From the NCBI GenBank assembly GCA_900767605.1, contig CAAFZT010000063.1, positions 1 through 64,000 on the forward strand: a DNA stretch of 64,000 nt. The letters are read 5' to 3'. Positions 60,849 to 64,000 of the stretch are shown piece by piece. The stretch is from Bacilli bacterium. GTDB taxonomy: Bacteria > Bacillota_I > Bacilli_A > RFN20 > CAG-826. A program made the position numbers and the translations under genes. Numbering within the stretch: the stretch's first letter is position 1; every line of letters starts with the position of its first letter. The notes beneath the pieces were generated by a model that saw nothing but the letters and a program-made list of their open reading frames with translations, ran no database searches and was not told the DNA's origin.

Positions 60849-62552
60849 ATGAATGAATCAAAAGAGTTGGAATTTAAGGTTGTTTTAGACCGAAAGCACC
60901 CCGAACACTGGATGAAAACCGTGTGTGCCTTCGCCATGACTAACGGTGGCAAACTCATGGTTGGTTATCAGGATGACGGCGCTTTTGTTGGTGTCCCCTC
61001 CGAAAATGTTGACGACGAAGTTCAATACGCCGTCAATCAGTTCCGCTATCTTTCTAAGCCCATGGTTGCATACGACGTTCGTTACGAAGAACGCCCAGAA
61101 TTTCCAGGACGGAAGGGGATTATTTTCCAGATTCAGCCCCGCAAAGAAATCACTTGGCTCACCCCTCATGATCATAGTCCTCTCGCCTATATTCGCGAGG
61201 AAAGAGCAACTCTCCCCGCCCCCGTCGAAGTATTGCAAGAACGGCTGCTGGAATCCTTAACCACGCCTTACGATTCCGTTAGCATAGGAGTTAAACGAAG
61301 CGAGGTATCTTTTTCCCTTCTTTCTGATTTATATGCCAGCAAGCACGAGGGGCGACCTTTGACCGAACGAGATTTAGCTTCTTTTGGTTTGGTGGACAAG
61401 AATGGCTTTTTAACCATAACTGGCTACGCATTTTGCGATGATAGCGACTATTTCAACGCCCAAGTTCTTTGCACCACCTGGCCCGAAACCGATAAAGGGG
61501 GGCGCAATTATCTCGACTCCAAGACATTTTCGGGGTCCATTTTGCAACTAATCGAAAAAATGATGGATTACGTTCACGGAGTTATGTTCTTTCAATTTGG
61601 TGGGGTCAAAAAAGGGATGTTTCGCGAAGAGGACGGTTCTTTTTCCACCGCTTCTTTGCGCGAAGCTTTCGTGAACGCCGTCGCTCACCGAGACTATCGC
61701 CTCTCCGGGCCGATTTCTTTGCAATGTTTCCCTGACCGAATTGAAATCACCTCCCCTGGATCCATGCGTTCTTTAAAGTCGGTAACGAATATGCCTCTAA
61801 TTGGGGTGGAATCGGATCGAAGAAACCAGACGATTTCCGCGATGCTCGCCCGAATCGGCTTGATGGAAGAAAGAGGGTCGGGATTTGATTTGATTCTAAA
61901 CGACTACTCCTTATTAGATGAGCGTTATACTCCGCGCATCACCGCGACCAAAACCTACTTCACCTTATCGCTTAAAAACAAAAAATACGATTACGGTTCC
62001 CTTTTAGGAGTCGCTAATGGAACCAGTTCTCTCGTCCACGTTCCCAACACCCCAATGTTTTCTTCGCGCGAATCTCTTTACAAAGAAAATCTAAAATATC
62101 CCCTTGTCGAAGATTTGATCCGTCAAAATCCAAACGCCAAATTTGCCGATATTCAAAAAGGAACCGGATTAACTCTAGGTGGAGCAAAATACTTAATCAC
62201 AGCCATGAAAAAAGCTTGTTTGATCCGGAGGGAGGGAAATCCCGTCAATGGTCATTACGAAGTCGTTCAAGACTCCGATCGCCCCGCGGATTTTCTCCGT
62301 CTTGACATAGAAAGCCGTACCAAAGCCGTCGCGTGGTGCGTTCGTTATTTTATGGTTTCTTCTACTTACGATCCCAGGTGCACTTCCATTGAATTAAAAG
62401 GGACATTGGAGGCTTTTGATGGCACTTATTTAAGCAACGGGCAATTCAAAGGCGCAATGCTTTTATCGGGATATAAACCTCAAAATGAAGAAGACTTAAA
62501 TTGGGTTTTTTCCGTCTCGGAGAAATCTCCCGCCTTTCATCTCAAAAAATAG
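60849..62552 (+). CDS. AlbA_2 (Schlafen-like) ATP-binding regulator, long form
   Basis: The 567-residue protein has an AlbA_2 domain (ELEFKVVLDRKHPEHWMKTV, GGKLMVGYQDDG), a GHKL-like ATPase part (SLREAFVNAVAHRDYRLSG, ITSPGSM, MEERGSGFDLIL) and a winged helix near residues 430-490 (DLIRQNPNAKFADIQKGTGL, KKACLIRREGNP). About 80 extra residues follow, without a known domain. The frame extends upstream to a TTG at 60759 through repeats encoding DRPIDHPI, but ATG 60849 with GAGG upstream is preferred. A hairpin terminator follows. Confidence 0.88.
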   Translation: MNESKELEFKVVLDRKHPEHWMKTVCAFAMTNGGKLMVGYQDDGAFVGVPSENVDDEVQYAVNQFRYLSKPMVAYDVRYEERPEFPGRKGIIFQIQPRKEITWLTPHDHSPLAYIREERATLPAPVEVLQERLLESLTTPYDSVSIGVKRSEVSFSLLSDLYASKHEGRPLTERDLASFGLVDKNGFLTITGYAFCDDSDYFNAQVLCTTWPETDKGGRNYLDSKTFSGSILQLIEKMMDYVHGVMFFQFGGVKKGMFREEDGSFSTASLREAFVNAVAHRDYRLSGPISLQCFPDRIEITSPGSMRSLKSVTNMPLIGVESDRRNQTISAMLARIGLMEERGSGFDLILNDYSLLDERYTPRITATKTYFTLSLKNKKYDYGSLLGVANGTSSLVHVPNTPMFSSRESLYKENLKYPLVEDLIRQNPNAKFADIQKGTGLTLGGAKYLITAMKKACLIRREGNPVNGHYEVVQDSDRPADFLRLDIESRTKAVAWCVRYFMVSSTYDPRCTSIELKGTLEAFDGTYLSNGQFKGAMLLSGYKPQNEEDLNWVFSVSEKSPAFHLKK

Positions 62553-62566
62553 ATTGTGATTTCTAG

Positions 62567-62584
62567 GGCTTATAGCCCTTTTCG
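62567..62584 (+). terminator. Small intrinsic terminator
   Basis: GGGCT-TAT-AGCCC followed by TTTT lies 15 bp after the AlbA_2 stop codon. The stem is short. Confidence 0.6.
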
Positions 62585-62633
62585 GCATGGTTGGCCATTG
62601 ACAGGAAAAAGGAGTATCGATAAACTACGAATC

Positions 62634-62725
62634 GATAAAGGCAAAACCTGGGTAACCAGGCGACGCAAAGCTACAGGGCCCCGAAGGAGGCAGCCAGCTC
62701 CCGAGAAGTGGAGTGGCTTCTTTTT
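62634..62725 (+). promoter_or_regulatory. c-di-GMP-I (GEMM-I) riboswitch-like element with terminator
   Basis: Conserved segments are AAAGGCAAAACC, a hairpin CCTGG-GTAA-CCAGG with a GNRA loop, CGACGCAAAGCTACAGGG and GGCAGCCAGCTCC. The 3' aptamer strand GCCAGCTCC (62693-62701) can instead pair with GGAGTGGC (62710-62717), followed by TTCTTTTT, an intrinsic terminator that excludes the aptamer fold. It thus probably controls transcription of the surface gene 110 bp downstream, as an on-switch. The class was recognised by conserved sequence; no covariance model was run. Confidence 0.78.
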
Positions 62726-62836
62726 GGGCAATTGAAGCGTTGTACTCCCTTCAAAAATTGGGCAAAATATCTTATCTCTCCTTTAGGAGAGTTCATTTTC
62801 GTGTGTTATGCGCGCGAACGAAAGGAGGCACTTCCT

Positions 62837-63844
62837 TTGGGTAAACCAACTTCCAATCCGCCAAGCGACTCCGCTTTTCCCTCGCCAAGCTATAAAATGA
62901 GCGAGAAAATCGCAAGGCGTAGAAAAGCCAAGAAAATCGCAACGATCGTCGGGGCTACCGGGTTAGCCGGGGTCACTTTATTTTCGATTATTGCTTTTTT
63001 AGGTCGCGTCTCGGGCAATTTCACCGTCAATATCAATCAATCTTCTAATCTTGCTCGGCTTCAATTATCCGAGACTAAGGACTTCGCTTCTCCTAGTGTC
63101 CACCTCAAAGCTCCGGGGCTAGATAACGCCTCCTGTGCTTCTAGCGACGACGTTTTGAAAGTGGGGGATGAAGCTAATATCGCTGAAAATGGCGGTTCGT
63201 ACTCCGAAAAATTAGATGAAATTCGTTATGATGAAGACGGGAATGAAAACTCGCGGATCAATCGCGGTTTGATTTATTCTTGCTTCTTACTCAATCCTAG
63301 CTCGGTCGCGGTCAAATTCGACTTGAGTCTAGTGATGACGGGTTATTCTTCTCCTTCCAATGCGGCGGTAGAGCCTTATTCCCTCTTACGGGTAGGGATT
63401 TGGCATACCCGTTTTGCCATGGATGGGGTGGCCGAGGCGAGCTTATTCAAGTGCTTTGCCGCGGATAATACGACCGTCAGGTATTCGGGAGATGGCATCC
63501 GTATCGAAGACGATCCCCGCGAATACGTGGGGGAATCCCATTTGATGCGAGGGACCCATTCGGGAGAAAACATCACCTATCGACGTTTGGACCAAACAAT
63601 TGCCACCGATCCTAGGAGCCAGCAAAAAGCGGATAGCTTCACCGGTTACCTGGGGGGAGAAGGCATCTTCTCCGAGCGTTACCGTGCGGATAACGAATAC
63701 CAAATCAACGCCCTGCAGCCGGGACAAATGTCGCGCTTCACCTTCGCCTTCTGGTTCGAAGGGGGCGACCCCGATTGCCAAGGTCCGACTCCTCAGGGAG
63801 CCTCGATGACCTTCCAAATGAATTTCACCCCTTCCGTTTTATAA
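62837..63844 (+). CDS. Secreted surface protein behind a c-di-GMP-I-like riboswitch
   Basis: The 335-residue protein has a Pro/Ser-rich N-terminal extension, a basic cluster (EKIARRRKAKKIA), a hydrophobic segment (GLAGVTLFSIIAFLGRVSG) and a beta-rich mature part, like SipW-type precursors. TTG 62837 lies 8 bases after AAAGGAGG and is chosen over ATG 62897, which has no ribosome binding site; the longer frame to 62708 starts in the riboswitch. A SipW-type broken gene follows 6 bp later. Function unknown. Confidence 0.78.
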   Translation: MGKPTSNPPSDSAFPSPSYKMSEKIARRRKAKKIATIVGATGLAGVTLFSIIAFLGRVSGNFTVNINQSSNLARLQLSETKDFASPSVHLKAPGLDNASCASSDDVLKVGDEANIAENGGSYSEKLDEIRYDEDGNENSRINRGLIYSCFLLNPSSVAVKFDLSLVMTGYSSPSNAAVEPYSLLRVGIWHTRFAMDGVAEASLFKCFAADNTTVRYSGDGIRIEDDPREYVGESHLMRGTHSGENITYRRLDQTIATDPRSQQKADSFTGYLGGEGIFSERYRADNEYQINALQPGQMSRFTFAFWFEGGDPDCQGPTPQGASMTFQMNFTPSVL

Positions 63845-63850
63845 ACCATC

Positions 63851-64000
63851 ATGAAAAAGAATCCGTCCAAAAAGACAACGCATTCCAAAGCCCTCCTGGG
63901 AATAGGGGCGCTTTCGCTTGGACTGACTCTTTCTAGCTTGGCTACCGCGACTTATGCCTAGTTTGATATCGTCACAAGCGCATCGCTAGACCAAATCGAA
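63851..64000 (+). pseudogene. SipW-type signal gene with amber codon, cut by window end
   Basis: ATG 63851 opens MKKNPSKKTTHSKALLG followed by a hydrophobic segment (GALSLGLTLSSLATATYA), then TAG at 63959-63961, then FDIVTSASLDQIE to the window end. Paralogues have AWF at this site, so the TAG replaces a Trp codon (TGG to TAG). Either the gene is inactivated by a nonsense change or there is a sequence error. The rest of the gene is outside the window. Confidence 0.7.

Noticed and set aside
63959..63961. General reassignment of TAG to an amino acid
   Set aside because: Other genes in the window read normally and only one in-frame TAG was seen, so a single mutation or error is simpler.

Overview
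The window looks like a chromosome segment of an uncultured low-to-medium GC Bacillota, probably a gut or rumen Bacilli lineage. The evidence is AGGAGG-type ribosome binding sites, a SipW-type signal peptidase with many SipW-type substrates, lipoproteins with Gram-positive lipoboxes, two c-di-GMP-I-like riboswitches, and many AAA/DUF4143 ATPases and AlbA_2 (Schlafen-like) regulators. TGA is used as a stop, so this is not the Mycoplasma code. The taxonomic placement is inference. No rRNA, tRNA, insertion sequence or CRISPR array was recognised.

Layout. (1) 1-5.7 kb: accessory block with an AbiEi/DUF6577-like regulator, an AAA/DUF4143 ATPase bracketed by two copies of one inverted repeat, an XRE protein whose 3' end is duplicated on the far side of the ATPase, and two PD-(D/E)XK nuclease-like proteins. 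(2) 5.8-28.9 kb: one minus-strand run of 18 tightly packed genes. From the upstream end it holds four TasA-like SipW substrates, the SipW-like signal peptidase, a membrane-anchored McrB-like AAA ATPase, a zinc-ribbon partner protein, an ABC transporter, a secreted beta-helix-like protein, a lipoprotein, and two tandem copies of a module (large surface protein plus two small SipW substrates) separated by a divergent Lgt. It reads as a dedicated surface-structure assembly locus. (3) 29-38.5 kb: accessory/defence-like block with a Sel1 protein, a decayed AlbA_2 regulator tail, a Fic protein, a full AlbA_2 regulator, a frameshifted AlbA_2 remnant, a Cys-rich protein, an ASCH protein and a nuclease-helicase. 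(4) 38.6-45 kb: more SipW-type surface proteins with structured leaders. (5) 45-47.2 kb: repeats, remnants and another ATPase. (6) 47.4-52.5 kb: a two-gene surface operon with a 1347-residue protein behind a c-di-GMP-I-like riboswitch. (7) 53-62.6 kb: a small membrane protein, a lipoprotein, two ATPases, two AlbA_2 regulators and an AbiEi-like protein, most preceded by its own short-repeat array. (8) 62.6-64 kb: a second c-di-GMP-I-like riboswitch ahead of a surface gene, then a SipW substrate broken by an amber codon.

Main unexplained signal. Nearly every stand-alone ATPase, Fic or AlbA_2 gene is preceded by a private set of short inverted or tandem repeats. In several AlbA_2 regulators the same 12-bp unit also lies inside the reading frame, between the ATPase-like and winged-helix parts, as tetrapeptide repeats (NDPA/NDPV, VGNK, GDKT, VRDK). 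The 452-residue regulator at 32549-33907 carries coding repeats that match its own promoter repeat over 14 bp. Orphan copies of the VGNK-type site with identical geometry occur 32 kb apart. This suggests a family of autoregulated genes whose DNA sites are copied inside the regulator gene, and perhaps gene cassettes bounded by operator copies.
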